Shown one piece after another: positions 44,807-54,409 of a stretch of 64,000 nucleotides of DNA (position 1 is the first letter of the stretch; each line of letters opens with the position of its first letter). The notes beneath the pieces were generated by a model. The model was not told the origin of the DNA and did not search any database. It saw nothing but the letters and a program-made list of their open reading frames with translations. The DNA comes from Promethearchaeota archaeon (lineage in GTDB: Archaea > Asgardarchaeota > Lokiarchaeia > Sigyniarchaeales > SOKP01), in NCBI GenBank assembly GCA_019058295.1, contig JAHPZI010000017.1, forward strand, positions 1 through 64,000. Reading direction: 5' to 3'. A program made the translations under genes and the position numbers.

Positions 44807-46048
44807 ATGCAAGCAGTAAAAATAAATGATGGCATTTATTGGATTGGAGCGAATATACATACTGAAGACTTATTTGAAGGAATTTGGCCAATTCCAAAAG
44901 GAGTAGCACTTAATTCCTATATTGTGAAAGGAGATAAAATTGCGATCATCGAATTAGTTCGTGAATGGGGGGGAGCCTCCCACATTCTTCTTGAGAATAT
45001 GAAATCAATTCCAATAGATGTGAAAGATATTGATTATATCATTTTAAATCATCTCGAACCTGATCACACAGGATTTACATATACGCTTCATCAACTAGCT
45101 CCCAAAGCTGAAATTATCGCTACTCCAAAGGGAGTCGAATTAGTTGATGGATTTTATGAAATTAAAAATAATGTTAAAGCAGTAAAAACAGGAGATACGC
45201 TCGACCTTGGACAGGGGAAGGAATTCATGTTTGCTGAAATTCCAAATGTACATTGGCCTGAAACAATGGTTACTTATGAAAAAAGTACTAAAACGCTTTT
45301 CTCAAGTGATGCTTTTGGTGCCTATGGAGTCCATAAGGGAAGTATATTTGATGATGAAACACCAGATGCTCATAAGCCATATTGGGAAGAAGAAATGCTG
45401 AGATATTATGCTAATATTGTTGCTATGTTTTCTACGAGTGTTTTGAAGGCTATTGATTCTTTGAAAGATATTGAAATAAAAACCATAGCTCCTTCCCATG
45501 GTCTGGTGTGGAGAGGAAAACCCGAGGTTGTAGTCAAGAAATATATACGTTATGCGAACTATAATCAAGATTATGCGGAGCCTGAAATATGTATTGTGTG
45601 GGGAAGTATGTACGGTAATACTGAAGCAATGTTGAGCAGTATAATAAGAGGCATTAAATCCGAAAATGTACCTGTTAAAATTTATAGAGTTCCGAATGAT
45701 GATCCTTCTTTTATCCTGGCGGATGTATATAAATCTGCAGGATTAATTATAGGAACACCAACTTATGAGTATGAGATGTTTCCTCCGATGAAGTATTTAT
45801 TGGATCTATTAAAGAAAAAACGAATGCGGTTTAAGAAAGTTTTGTTTTTTGGATCCTATGGATGGAGCGGAGGTGCTCAAAAAGATTTTGATGAGTTATC
45901 AACAAACATGAAATGGGATATTCTTGAGCCCGTTGTTTTTCGGGGATATCCTACAAGTGAGATACAAAAAAAAGGTGAAGATCTCGCAGCTGAACTTGCT
46001 CGACAAGTTAAAGAAATACCTTCAAAAATTAAGGATGAGGATTATTAA
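44807..46048 (+). CDS. fprA: A-type flavoprotein (FprA-like diiron oxidase)
   Basis: The first about 250 residues are a metallo-beta-lactamase fold with diiron ligands in LNHLEPDHTG (H-x-E-x-D-H) and further His/Asp in VHWPETM and FSSDAFGAYG. The last about 150 are flavodoxin-like (IVWGSMYGNTEAM for FMN, then GTPTYEYEMFP). It reduces oxygen to water (and in some cases NO), taking electrons from rubredoxin or F420H2. GTGAT precedes the ATG. An acyl-CoA dehydrogenase follows after 16 nt, an uncommon neighbour. Confidence 0.9.
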   Translation: MQAVKINDGIYWIGANIHTEDLFEGIWPIPKGVALNSYIVKGDKIAIIELVREWGGASHILLENMKSIPIDVKDIDYIILNHLEPDHTGFTYTLHQLAPKAEIIATPKGVELVDGFYEIKNNVKAVKTGDTLDLGQGKEFMFAEIPNVHWPETMVTYEKSTKTLFSSDAFGAYGVHKGSIFDDETPDAHKPYWEEEMLRYYANIVAMFSTSVLKAIDSLKDIEIKTIAPSHGLVWRGKPEVVVKKYIRYANYNQDYAEPEICIVWGSMYGNTEAMLSSIIRGIKSENVPVKIYRVPNDDPSFILADVYKSAGLIIGTPTYEYEMFPPMKYLLDLLKKKRMRFKKVLFFGSYGWSGGAQKDFDELSTNMKWDILEPVVFRGYPTSEIQKKGEDLAAELARQVKEIPSKIKDEDY

Positions 46049-46064
46049 ATCAGGAGGGTTGTAA

Positions 46065-47249
46065 ATGGAATTTAATTTAACCGAAGAGCAAAAAGCATTA
46101 CAAAAAAAGGCAAGGGAATTCGCTATAAATGAAGTTTTACCTGTTGCTAGTAAATATGACGAAAGTGAGGAATTTCCAATCGATGTCATTAGAAAGGCCT
46201 ATGATGCGAATTTATTGAATTTAGCAATTCCTAAGAAATATGGTGGTCTAGGACTTGGCTTACTGGATGCCTGCATCGTTGTTGAAGAAATCTCTTCTGC
46301 TTGTCCAGGTATTGCAACTTCGATATTTGATAATAATTTAGGGGCAGAACCAATTATTATTGGTGGCAATGAGGAACAAAAAAAGAGAATTTTAGGGGAC
46401 CTCATAAATAATTTTAAATTAATTGCGTTTGCTACTTCTGAGCCAACTATGGGATCTGATGTAGCTGGAATGAAATGCCTTGCTAAGGAAGATGGAGATG
46501 ATTTCATTTTAAATGGAACAAAATTCTGGATTACAAATGGAGGTCACGCAGATTATATCACTGTTTTTGCTACGGTTGATCCAGAGCAAAAACATAGAGG
46601 AATAGCTGCCTTTATCGTCCCGACTGATACTGAAGGTGTTAAATTGGGAAAACATATCCCTAAGTTAGGACAAAGATCTTCAAATACTGTATCTGTAGTT
46701 TTAAAAGATGTAAAAATTAAAAAGGAAAATGTTTTGGCAAAACCAGGGAGAGGGTTTGTATTGGCTATGCAGACTTTTGCTCATACTCGGCCAGCAATCG
46801 GAGCATTCGCAGTAGGGTGTGCTCGTTCAGCAATGGAATATTCAATTGATTACGCAAAAAAACGGGAAGTTTTCGGAAGACCCATTGAAAAATATCAAGC
46901 AATTCAATTCAAAATAGCCGAAATGTATAAAGATATTGAAGCTGCCCGATTATTGACACATAAAGCAGCTTGGGAGGCTGACCAAGGAATGGATAATAAT
47001 TTAAGTTCAGCAATCGCAAAAGCATTTGCTTCTGATGTGGCAATGAAAGTTACTACTGAAGCAATACAAATTTTTGGAGGGTATGGATATCTTAGAACCT
47101 ACCCTGTGGAAAAACTGTTTAGAGACGCAAAACTCTATCAGATTTATGAGGGAACCTCCGAGATCCAGAGAATTGTAATTTCCAGATTCGTTATGAAACA
47201 ATATGAGCATGCAATGCCTAAATTAGGCAAGGTCAGAAAAATAGATTAA
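46065..47249 (+). CDS. Acyl-CoA dehydrogenase
   Basis: The acyl-CoA dehydrogenase signatures are clear: LIAFATSEPTMGSDVAGMK for FAD binding, GTKFWITNGGHADYITVFA, and the C-terminal QIYEGTSEIQRIV. YEGTSEIQR holds the catalytic Glu position of short-chain and butyryl-CoA dehydrogenases. Chain-length preference cannot be set by eye. AGGAGG before the ATG and 16 nt from fprA point to one transcript, so fatty acyl-CoA oxidation and oxygen handling may be coupled. No Etf genes are next to it. Confidence 0.88.
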   Translation: MEFNLTEEQKALQKKAREFAINEVLPVASKYDESEEFPIDVIRKAYDANLLNLAIPKKYGGLGLGLLDACIVVEEISSACPGIATSIFDNNLGAEPIIIGGNEEQKKRILGDLINNFKLIAFATSEPTMGSDVAGMKCLAKEDGDDFILNGTKFWITNGGHADYITVFATVDPEQKHRGIAAFIVPTDTEGVKLGKHIPKLGQRSSNTVSVVLKDVKIKKENVLAKPGRGFVLAMQTFAHTRPAIGAFAVGCARSAMEYSIDYAKKREVFGRPIEKYQAIQFKIAEMYKDIEAARLLTHKAAWEADQGMDNNLSSAIAKAFASDVAMKVTTEAIQIFGGYGYLRTYPVEKLFRDAKLYQIYEGTSEIQRIVISRFVMKQYEHAMPKLGKVRKID

Positions 47250-47256
47250 AATTTAT

Positions 47257-47703
47257 TTATTTTTTTCTTTTTTTTATTCTATAATAATATTTTTCGCAGA
47301 AAGCACTACAAAAAATAACAGAATTTTCATTTAACCAAATATCCTTTAGTTCATTTATTTTTAAATAATTATAACTTATGGCAAATTGATATATATCCAT
47401 AAGTTTATGACAATTTTTACAATACCTTATTGTATTTTGAAGTTCAACATTATTTAGCTCATCTCTTTTTAAATGTTTGAAGCATTCACAGCAATGGAAT
47501 TCTAAAATAGGATTTTGCCACAGGTCCAGAATCTGTTCGGGTGAAAATTCCAAATTATCTGAAAGAAAATCATATATATTTAAAGATTTTCCACAAGACC
47601 AACAAGTTCTTTTCTTAAATGCAGGTACTAATTCTTTAATGTATTCTCTTAAAATTTTTATCTTATTCCATAAATCTGAATTATTTAACTTTCGAAGAAG
47701 CAA
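47257..47703 (-). CDS. Cys-rich protein with two repeated zinc-finger-like modules
   Basis: Two similar halves are visible. The first has CWSCGKSLNIYDFL then LEFSPEQILDLWQNPILEFHCCEC; the second has YCKNCHKLMDIYQF then LKINELKDIWLNENSVIFCSAFC. Each gives two Cys pairs about 40 residues apart, so a zinc ribbon-like fold is plausible. The start is TTG at 47703, because an in-frame TAA lies immediately before it and GAGGT lies ten bases upstream. Function unknown; convergent with the acyl-CoA dehydrogenase. Confidence 0.55.
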   Translation of the reverse strand: MLLRKLNNSDLWNKIKILREYIKELVPAFKKRTCWSCGKSLNIYDFLSDNLEFSPEQILDLWQNPILEFHCCECFKHLKRDELNNVELQNTIRYCKNCHKLMDIYQFAISYNYLKINELKDIWLNENSVIFCSAFCEKYYYRIKKRKK

Positions 47704-47864
47704 TTATAGAAGTACCTCAACTTGTCCTTATGAAAAAATGTTCTATTGGATTAAAGAATCCATCTTATTTATATGAATCCCTTAAGTTGGAATATTCCAG
47801 TATTTTTAAGAATAAAAACAAAGATTAATTCTTTCAAAGAAATTCCAAGATGTTTTGATCTTTG

Positions 47865-49223
47865 TTATAATATCACATAGATGTAAAACCAGAGATAGAT
47901 AATTCCTATTAAGATATGGAGCAATGCGAAAAGCCCTCCTATTTTTAGTAGCTTATTATAATTCAAATCATGAATGTGATTCTTTTTACTTAATTCAAGA
48001 GTCATCATATCTGCAGCAGAACCTTGGGGTAAAAAATTACCTCCTAAATTAATCCCTAAAATAAATGCTATTAATAATGGAGTGGCCGGAAAGCCTAATT
48101 CGGTTATCATAACGGTAATTATAGGGATGAATATAACAGTTATGGGAACATTATCCAAAAGACCTGATAAAAGAGAAGTTGCTATCAAAATAAAGAGACA
48201 CATTAAAAATAAATCATTTATGGAGAAACTTATTATAATTTTCTCTAATAACCTAATAGTGCCATTTAATTCCATGCAAAACACTAATATAAATAAACAT
48301 ATAAAGAAAAACACTAACTTATAATCAATTTTGGTAAAATAATAAGAAATTGAAGGGCGTTTTTTACCAGAAGTATCTTTTCGCGGATTGATTAGAACAA
48401 ACATCAAAGCTCCAAGTATTCCAACAAATAAGATATTTGGAATGATAAATAATAGAATGATGAAAATGAATAAGGCGATCATATTTTTATTGTAGACTCC
48501 TTTATCAATGTGATCTTCCATAATAGTTAGTTCATGAGTCTGAATATGAGTTTGTTCCAATGGTTCTTCATTGATTGTACAATGTGGTAGCCAAATTCGT
48601 TTTAATGATTTTCTTAGGACGAAATAATCTAATAACAATAATGTCACTAAGGTCGAAATTACAAAATAAAGCCCTAAACTTAAAACAAACCAAGTAGCTG
48701 TCAAGTCAAATTCCGCGCTAATTAATATATTTTGTGAAGAACCAAAAGGAGTGAGTGTCGCTGCGAGATTGATGCAAATAGTTGTACCCAAGAGAAAAGG
48801 TGTGGGATTAATATGCATTTTATTGCACGTATGAATAATCATCGGAATGAAGATTATGGCCACAGAAATATCTTCAATGAATGCTGCACATAGCGTTGAT
48901 ATTAAACACATTACCCAGAAGAATTTTCGCGTGTTTGTATGAAACTTATTCGTGATTCTAAGGGCTAATTCTTCAAAAATTCTTTTGTCCTCTAAAATTT
49001 CAACTATCGTAAAGATTGCAATCAGGAAAAAGACAACTTCCCATTCAATGGCTAAAATCAAACCTTCAACCGTAATTTCTTTTGGTAAGAAAATAAATGT
49101 CGCAACAACAGCAATGAACATGGCTAACATGCTATAGGTCAAGAAATCAGTCCTTTCACGAAACAAGGCGATAATGACCATTGAAAAGCAAGCGATCACG
49201 ATGAGCTGGAGAACTAATGTCAT
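47865..49223 (-). CDS. ArsB/NhaD-type membrane transporter (arsenite or Na+/H+)
   Basis: About 11-12 membrane segments. EWEVVFFLIAIFTIVEILED and a conserved intramembrane INLAATLTPFGSSQNILI resemble the ion-transporter superfamily (ArsB/NhaD/CitM), with a second such loop INLGGNFLPQGSAADMM near the end. It could export arsenite or exchange sodium and protons; no ArsA, ArsC or ArsR gene is adjacent. The transferase pair of arsenosugar type at 13.9-15.5 kb makes arsenic a weak possibility. Confidence 0.75.
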   Translation of the reverse strand: MTLVLQLIVIACFSMVIIALFRERTDFLTYSMLAMFIAVVATFIFLPKEITVEGLILAIEWEVVFFLIAIFTIVEILEDKRIFEELALRITNKFHTNTRKFFWVMCLISTLCAAFIEDISVAIIFIPMIIHTCNKMHINPTPFLLGTTICINLAATLTPFGSSQNILISAEFDLTATWFVLSLGLYFVISTLVTLLLLDYFVLRKSLKRIWLPHCTINEEPLEQTHIQTHELTIMEDHIDKGVYNKNMIALFIFIILLFIIPNILFVGILGALMFVLINPRKDTSGKKRPSISYYFTKIDYKLVFFFICLFILVFCMELNGTIRLLEKIIISFSINDLFLMCLFILIATSLLSGLLDNVPITVIFIPIITVMITELGFPATPLLIAFILGINLGGNFLPQGSAADMMTLELSKKNHIHDLNYNKLLKIGGLFALLHILIGIIYLWFYIYVIL

Positions 49224-49326
49224 ATTTTAACCTAATTCTAAATTATCATTATCATAAATAAAATTTTGAACTAAATTATATTGATAAAAAAAAAAAAGAT
49301 TAATTTTACTTAAATTTTTAAAAATC

Positions 49327-49716
49327 CTACGATGATTTCCATAAGCCATGTATATTACAATATTCTCGTGCCCAGATTTCTTCAGTTGAAGCTACAACAA
49401 AAGTAGCTTTTGGTTCGTCCCCTGGTTTTAAAAATTTTCTCTTATAGCAGTTATCCTTACAGTTTAATTCAATCCACATAATCCAATGTTCTTCTGTCAT
49501 TGGATGTGGTGTACCCATTGATATTCCAACATCAACAGTTACCTTATTTCCATCAATCGTAATTTTCGGTACATGTTTTTCTCCTTTCCAGTCAGCAGTT
49601 TGTTCCTCCATTAGTTGCATTTCTTGGCCACAACATATTTGTGTTGGAGCGCCAGGATTTAAGATTTCTAAAGTTTTTCCACATACATTACATTTCCATA
49701 TTTCTCTTTGTTGCAT
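49327..49716 (-). CDS. Desulfoferrodoxin/superoxide reductase (second copy)
   Basis: A close paralogue of the 39166 gene (GEKHVPKITIDG is identical and REYCNIHGLWKSS differs from that copy by one residue). The N-terminal iron site is WKCNVCGK...ICCGQEM, and the ligands at TPHPMTEEH and REYCNIHGLW are kept, so both iron centres should form. Two superoxide reductases 10 kb apart point to duplication. Its neighbour is a rubrerythrin, which removes the peroxide it makes. Confidence 0.9.
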   Translation of the reverse strand: MQQREIWKCNVCGKTLEILNPGAPTQICCGQEMQLMEEQTADWKGEKHVPKITIDGNKVTVDVGISMGTPHPMTEEHWIMWIELNCKDNCYKRKFLKPGDEPKATFVVASTEEIWAREYCNIHGLWKSS

Positions 49717-49798
49717 TTTTTTTCACTTAAGTATGGTCTATTGCTTTCTATTACAGTAAATAGTTGGATTGATATTTAATGATTGTCTTTTTAAAATA

Positions 49799-50389
49799 TT
49801 AGAATTCTTCACATTTTAATCTAAAATTGGCCCTTGGATGATCACAAGAAGGACATCTCCAATCTTCAGGCAATTCATCCATCTCTACTTCATATCCGCA
49901 TTCCATGCATACCCAGACAACCTTTTTGCCACGTTTGAAGAAAGCATCATCTCCTACTAACTTTATTAGTTTTCCATACCTTTCTGCATGATGTTTTTCA
50001 GCCTTTATTATTGCTTTCACTCTAGCAGCAATCTTGGGATATCCCTCTTTCTCTGCTGTTTTTACAATATCTGGATAGAGAGTTTGCCATTCCATATCTT
50101 CTCCGGCTTTAGCAGATGTTAAATTTTCAAGGGTATTTCCTAAAGTCGTATGAAATTCTGCATCAGGTAATACTTTCATATCATCGAAGCTTTCTTCTTT
50201 TTTGAATTGCTGGAGCATCTTATAGAACCAATTTCCGTGCTGCAACTCCTGATTAGCAGTTTCCAGAAATACAGATGAGATTAGAACAGAACCTTCTTTT
50301 TTAGCGACTTTTGCCCAAAATGTATATCGATTTCTGGCTTGTGATTCTCCTACATATGCGGTAAATAACTTTTTTGGTGTCTCTTTCAT
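49799..50389 (-). CDS. rbr: Rubrerythrin
   Basis: A ferritin-like four-helix domain (GESQARNRYTFWA, then the ETANQELQHGNWF and KAEKHHAERYG helices with E/H diiron ligands) is followed by a rubredoxin domain (WVCMECGYEVEMDELPEDWRCPSCDHPRANF). This is the classic rubrerythrin that reduces hydrogen peroxide with electrons from rubredoxin. I use the ATG at 50389; a GTG three codons earlier is open. Probably transcribed with the superoxide reductase just downstream. Confidence 0.9.
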   Translation of the reverse strand: MKETPKKLFTAYVGESQARNRYTFWAKVAKKEGSVLISSVFLETANQELQHGNWFYKMLQQFKKEESFDDMKVLPDAEFHTTLGNTLENLTSAKAGEDMEWQTLYPDIVKTAEKEGYPKIAARVKAIIKAEKHHAERYGKLIKLVGDDAFFKRGKKVVWVCMECGYEVEMDELPEDWRCPSCDHPRANFRLKCEEF

Positions 50390-50498
50390 ACCATTCACTC
50401 TTTTCTATTATTTTTAATTTGAATGTATTATATTGATAAAAATGTAAATTAAAAATATAAAATTTATTTCTAAAAATTATTAGATCCTAAGATTGTTT

Positions 50499-50517
50499 GA
50501 ATTATAATTTATAATTC
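50499..50517. promoter_or_regulatory. 19-nt AT inverted repeat upstream of second rubrerythrin
   Basis: GAATTATAA-T-TTATAATTC is a perfect 9-bp inverted repeat with one central base, 54 nt before the plus-strand rubrerythrin start. It may be a promoter TATA element or an operator shared with the divergent rubrerythrin at 50389. Confidence 0.4.
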
Positions 50518-50570
50518 ATAATACGCAAATTGAAATAATTACATAAATGAATATTTACTAAGGTGAAATT

Positions 50571-51074
50571 ATGGTTTCAGTAGAAGAAGGTTTAAATGAA
50601 GCATTTGCAGGTGAGAGCCAAGCAAATAGAAAATATTTAGCCTTTGCAGAAAAAGCAGATAAAGATGGATTTCCTCAAGTGGCGAAATTATTCCGGGCGG
50701 CTGCCGCAGCTGAGACTGTACACGCTCATAATCATTTACGGGCGTTAGGTGGTATTAAGTCTACATTGGAAAACTTAAAAGCCGCAGTTGAGGGAGAGCA
50801 TTATGAATTCACTTCTATGTATCCCGAATTTATTGAAGCTGCTAAAGCAGAAGGCAATAAGGCTGCTGAAAGAACTTTCAATTTCGCAAATGAAGTTGAA
50901 AAAATCCACCATAAACTATATGAAAATGCAGTAAAAACAGTAGAAAGTGGTAAAGATTTAGAAGCAGAAGAAATTCATATTTGTCCGGTCTGTGGTTACA
51001 CGCATTCAGGGGAATTACCAGACAAATGCCCCGTATGCGGAGCTTTAAAGAAAGTATTTAAAAAGATCGAATAG
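50571..51074 (+). CDS. Rubrerythrin (second, short form)
   Basis: A ferritin-like domain with GESQANRKYLAFAEKA, AAAAETVHAHNHL and the ANEVEKIHHKLYE helix is followed by a rubredoxin-type end (HICPVCGYTHSGELPDKCPVCGALKKVF). The 167-residue length is the short type found in many anaerobes. GGTGAAATT lies before the ATG. It is divergent from the first rubrerythrin, so both may share control. Confidence 0.9.
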   Translation: MVSVEEGLNEAFAGESQANRKYLAFAEKADKDGFPQVAKLFRAAAAAETVHAHNHLRALGGIKSTLENLKAAVEGEHYEFTSMYPEFIEAAKAEGNKAAERTFNFANEVEKIHHKLYENAVKTVESGKDLEAEEIHICPVCGYTHSGELPDKCPVCGALKKVFKKIE

Positions 51075-51080
51075 ATCTTC

Positions 51081-51090
51081 TTTTTTTTTT
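51081..51090 (+). terminator. Ten-T run after second rubrerythrin
   Basis: The stop of the rubrerythrin gene is followed by TCTTC and ten T, immediately before the 3' end of a convergent gene. This suits an archaeal oligo-T terminator. Confidence 0.55.
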
Positions 51091-51091
51091 A

Positions 51092-53479
51092 TTAAGAGGG
51101 ATTATTCAGGTTTCTCTTATTTGTAGGATAACCTTTTTTATGCCAATTTAACATTCCACCAGATAGATTTCGAAGATCTTTAAATCCAGCTTGGGCTAAT
51201 AACCTCGCTGCCATCATAGAACGAGCTCCACTATGACAAATTAGCACAATCTCATCATTTTTATAATCATCAACCCTATTAAGATTTGACATAAGGTCTC
51301 CTAATGGAATTAACTCCGTTTCTACAATATGACCCCCCACACCATTATATTCTTCAGGTGTTCGGACATCTATTAAAACCGCTGGTTTATCTTCCGAATT
51401 AAGTCTTTGATATAATTCCTCTACTGTAATATCTGAAATGGGAGGTGCCTCTAGAGGTCTTAATTCTTTTCTTGTTTTTTTCTTGGCTTTAATAGGAGCG
51501 CTAATCTCATCAACAGAGAGCTCTCCTTTTTGAAGGGTTGCGACTATTTTTCCTTCTTCTTTACCTAAATATAATAATTCGACCGCCTCATTAAGCTTAG
51601 CATAAGCTTCTACACTTGATTTAAAACCCGGATCCGTAGCATAAATCTTTAATTTTTTGTTTTCAGGAAGAGTTTCTAAAGATTTTATTAAAGCGTTTAA
51701 AGGACCAGGGCAGGATAATCCACATGCATCTGTAATTACATAATTATCATCTTCAATAGATTTTTCCTTTACAAATTCCTCCATTATTTCACTTGGAGCA
51801 CCGCAGGCAGCCACAATTTCTTCTGTAGTAGCAGACGCAATTTCGTAAGTTTTAAATCCTCCTGTTAAATCAAATACTTCTTTATACCCGTGTTGTAATA
51901 ATATTCGAGTAGCTAGATAGCTCCTATACCCCACTTCACAAAATGTTATTATAGGCTTTCCGTTTGGAATCTCATTTAATCGGTTTCTTAGTTCTTCTAA
52001 GGGGATATTTATAGCTCCTTCAATAGTCCTTGCTTTAAATTCTTCAGGAGTTCTCACATCTAATATGATATTATCTTTTCCTTTAAGCTTATCTATATCG
52101 TGCCAGTGCCAAATAGGCATATCATTTTTCAAGTAATTGGCTGCAATGAAACCTGCCATATTTACCGGATCTTTCGCAGAACCATAAGGTGGAGCATAAG
52201 TTAATTCTAATTCTTCTAAATCAAATACGGTACCTCCCATTTTAATGATTGTGGAAATAACGTCAATTCTTTTTTCACTTCCAGAACCGCCTACAATCTG
52301 AGCTCCTAAAACTTTTCCTGAAGGTACTTCAAATAATAATTTAAATGCCATTGGAACTGCTCCAGGATAATACCCTGCGTGATTATTCGGATGTAAATAT
52401 ATTTTTTCATAATTTAAATCCGTATTTTTTAATTGTTTTTCCGTTAGACCAACTGTAGCTACGGTGATATCAAAAACCTTTACAACTGAAGCCCCCAAAA
52501 TTCCATTATATTGAGACTTTCTTCCTGCTATATTATCTGCTGCAATCCTTCCTTGTTTATTAGCTGGACCCGCTAATGCCATTGATATTGGCTTTTTAGT
52601 TTGATAATGTAATACTTGAACAGCATCACCAACCGCATAAATATTTGGATCTGAGGTTAGCATGCTCCCATTAACAATGATATATCCTCGTTCCCCTAAT
52701 TCAAGACCTGCCTCTCTTGCCAAAGTATTTTCTGGTCGAATTCCTACTGACATTATTATTAAATTTGTATCGATCGTACGTCCATTTTTAGTCTTTACAA
52801 TTATGATTCCATCTGAATCTCGCTCAAAAGAATCCACAGGGTCCTCCAACACTAAACAAACTCCATTCAAGATTAATTCTTGATGGATAAATTGAGCCAT
52901 CTCCCTATCTAAAGGCGGCATTACTTGATCGAGCATCTCTACGATTTTTACCTTAATACCTTTTTTAACTAAGTTCTCAACCATCTCCAATCCAATAAAA
53001 CCTCCTCCTATTACAACTGCTTTTTTAATTTGAGAATTATCAACAAATTTTCGAATTTTAACGGCATCTGGAATTGTCCATAATTGATAATATGGTACTT
53101 CTTCAAGACCAGGAAAAGGAGGAAGGATCGGAATTGAACCTGTAGCTAAAATAAGATAATTATATTCTAAATCATAGGCATCATGATTCTCTAAATTTCT
53201 CACTTCAACAGTTTTATTCTCTCGATCTATTGAAATTACTTCGTTATTTACTCTAACATCTATATTAAATCTATCTAAAAATGTCTGAGGAGTAACTAAT
53301 TCTAAGGAACCTTGATCTTTTATCACATTGCCCACATAATATGGTAGTCCACAATTAGCAAAAGATACATATGGACCACGATCAAGCATAATTATTTCGA
53401 TATCTTCTTTAAGGCGTCTTAATCGAGCAGCAGCGGATGCTCCACCAGCAACACCACCAATAATTACTACTCTTTCCAT
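51092..53479 (-). CDS. CoA-disulfide reductase fused to rhodanese, TusA and a second rhodanese domain
   Basis: Residues about 1-445 are a CoA-disulfide/polysulfide reductase-like flavoprotein: VVIIGGVAGGASAAARLRR, then the redox Cys43 in FANCGLPYY and the NAD loop VVIGGGFIGLEM. Residues about 455-550 are a rhodanese with active Cys in IITFCEVGYRS. Residues about 575-645 are TusA-like (ACGLSCPGPLNALI). The last about 100 are a second rhodanese with Cys in LICHSGARS. Such fusions reduce sulfur or CoA persulfides and pass sulfane sulfur to carriers. It is 126 nt downstream of the IscU fusion gene. Confidence 0.88.
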   Translation of the reverse strand: MERVVIIGGVAGGASAAARLRRLKEDIEIIMLDRGPYVSFANCGLPYYVGNVIKDQGSLELVTPQTFLDRFNIDVRVNNEVISIDRENKTVEVRNLENHDAYDLEYNYLILATGSIPILPPFPGLEEVPYYQLWTIPDAVKIRKFVDNSQIKKAVVIGGGFIGLEMVENLVKKGIKVKIVEMLDQVMPPLDREMAQFIHQELILNGVCLVLEDPVDSFERDSDGIIIVKTKNGRTIDTNLIIMSVGIRPENTLAREAGLELGERGYIIVNGSMLTSDPNIYAVGDAVQVLHYQTKKPISMALAGPANKQGRIAADNIAGRKSQYNGILGASVVKVFDITVATVGLTEKQLKNTDLNYEKIYLHPNNHAGYYPGAVPMAFKLLFEVPSGKVLGAQIVGGSGSEKRIDVISTIIKMGGTVFDLEELELTYAPPYGSAKDPVNMAGFIAANYLKNDMPIWHWHDIDKLKGKDNIILDVRTPEEFKARTIEGAINIPLEELRNRLNEIPNGKPIITFCEVGYRSYLATRILLQHGYKEVFDLTGGFKTYEIASATTEEIVAACGAPSEIMEEFVKEKSIEDDNYVITDACGLSCPGPLNALIKSLETLPENKKLKIYATDPGFKSSVEAYAKLNEAVELLYLGKEEGKIVATLQKGELSVDEISAPIKAKKKTRKELRPLEAPPISDITVEELYQRLNSEDKPAVLIDVRTPEEYNGVGGHIVETELIPLGDLMSNLNRVDDYKNDEIVLICHSGARSMMAARLLAQAGFKDLRNLSGGMLNWHKKGYPTNKRNLNNPS

Positions 53480-53605
53480 ATTAAATAACCATAAAAATAG
53501 GATTATATTAAAATATAATTATTATAATTAATTAATGAAGAAAAAAAAAAATCTTTTTAATTCACTTCTAATCAAGAATTATTGGTATTTCTACTAATAA
53601 TTAAA

Positions 53606-54409
53606 TTACCCTCTATAATCTAAATGGATAACAGCGTCAACGAACAATTCATAGTTTTCATCTTCATCAAAATCATGTATAACTACTTTTTCAACTTCAT
53701 CAAGTTCTCCTTTAACTTCTAATAATTCAGATTGGAACAAAATTTTTACATCCGACTTTTTCAATTCTTTCGCTAATTCTTCTCTTCCAGGAACCCCTTT
53801 AGAAGAAGTGACAACAATTACTCTCCCTGTATATTCAGTTAATTTCATTGCTAGAGCTAAAGAAGCATCTCCAGAATCTACAATTAAAATTCTTTTATCT
53901 CTTAATTCCTCTAGATTATCAGGTCTATTTTTATAAACTCCTTTACCTAGAAATTCATCAAATCCAAGAATAACACTAATCTCTATTTGGCAAGTTGTTG
54001 GAACATTAACTTCAGGTTCTGTACCTTCACGATAATTACGAATTGCTGCTTGTAAAGCGTCAGCAGCTAAATTTGAACAATGCATTTTAATCGGAGGTAA
54101 TCCTTCAAGCTCCTCAGCCACATCCTGTCTAGTTATCTTATAGGCTTCATCAAGTGTCTTCCCCTTTGCCATCTCTGTAATCATTGATGATGTAGCAACC
54201 GCAGAACCACATCCAAATGTTTTGAACTTAATATCATCTATGATCTCTTCTCCATCTTGATTCTTTCCAACTTTTATATACATAAACATAAGATCTCCGC
54301 AAACAGGATTTCCAACTTTTCCAAATCCATCAGCATCTTCAATTTCTCCCATATTTCTAGGATTCCTAAAATGATCCAGAACTTTTTCAGAATAACTTGT
54401 TGATTTCAT
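53606..54409 (-). CDS. iscU: IscU scaffold fused to a thioredoxin-reductase-like nucleotide-binding domain
   Basis: Residues 1-150 are IscU: C37 in NPVCGDL, C67 in FGCGSA and C111 in MHCSNLAADAL, the three cluster ligands, with Asp39 in place. About 115 more residues then form a Rossmann-like unit (KRILIVDSGDASLALAMKLTEY, GRVIVVTSSKG, and VDAVIHLDYRG at the end) resembling the NAD(P)H domain of thioredoxin reductases, but the GxGxxG loop is changed to DSGDAS and no CxxC is seen. So it may bind a nucleotide or a partner only. It starts one base after the iscS stop, in strict coupling. Confidence 0.85.
   Translation of the reverse strand: MKSTSYSEKVLDHFRNPRNMGEIEDADGFGKVGNPVCGDLMFMYIKVGKNQDGEEIIDDIKFKTFGCGSAVATSSMITEMAKGKTLDEAYKITRQDVAEELEGLPPIKMHCSNLAADALQAAIRNYREGTEPEVNVPTTCQIEISVILGFDEFLGKGVYKNRPDNLEELRDKRILIVDSGDASLALAMKLTEYTGRVIVVTSSKGVPGREELAKELKKSDVKILFQSELLEVKGELDEVEKVVIHDFDEDENYELFVDAVIHLDYRG

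Noticed and set aside
47729..47827. 32-codon ATG frame on the plus strand
   Set aside because: Too short, with no ribosome binding site, in the gap between other genes; likely chance.
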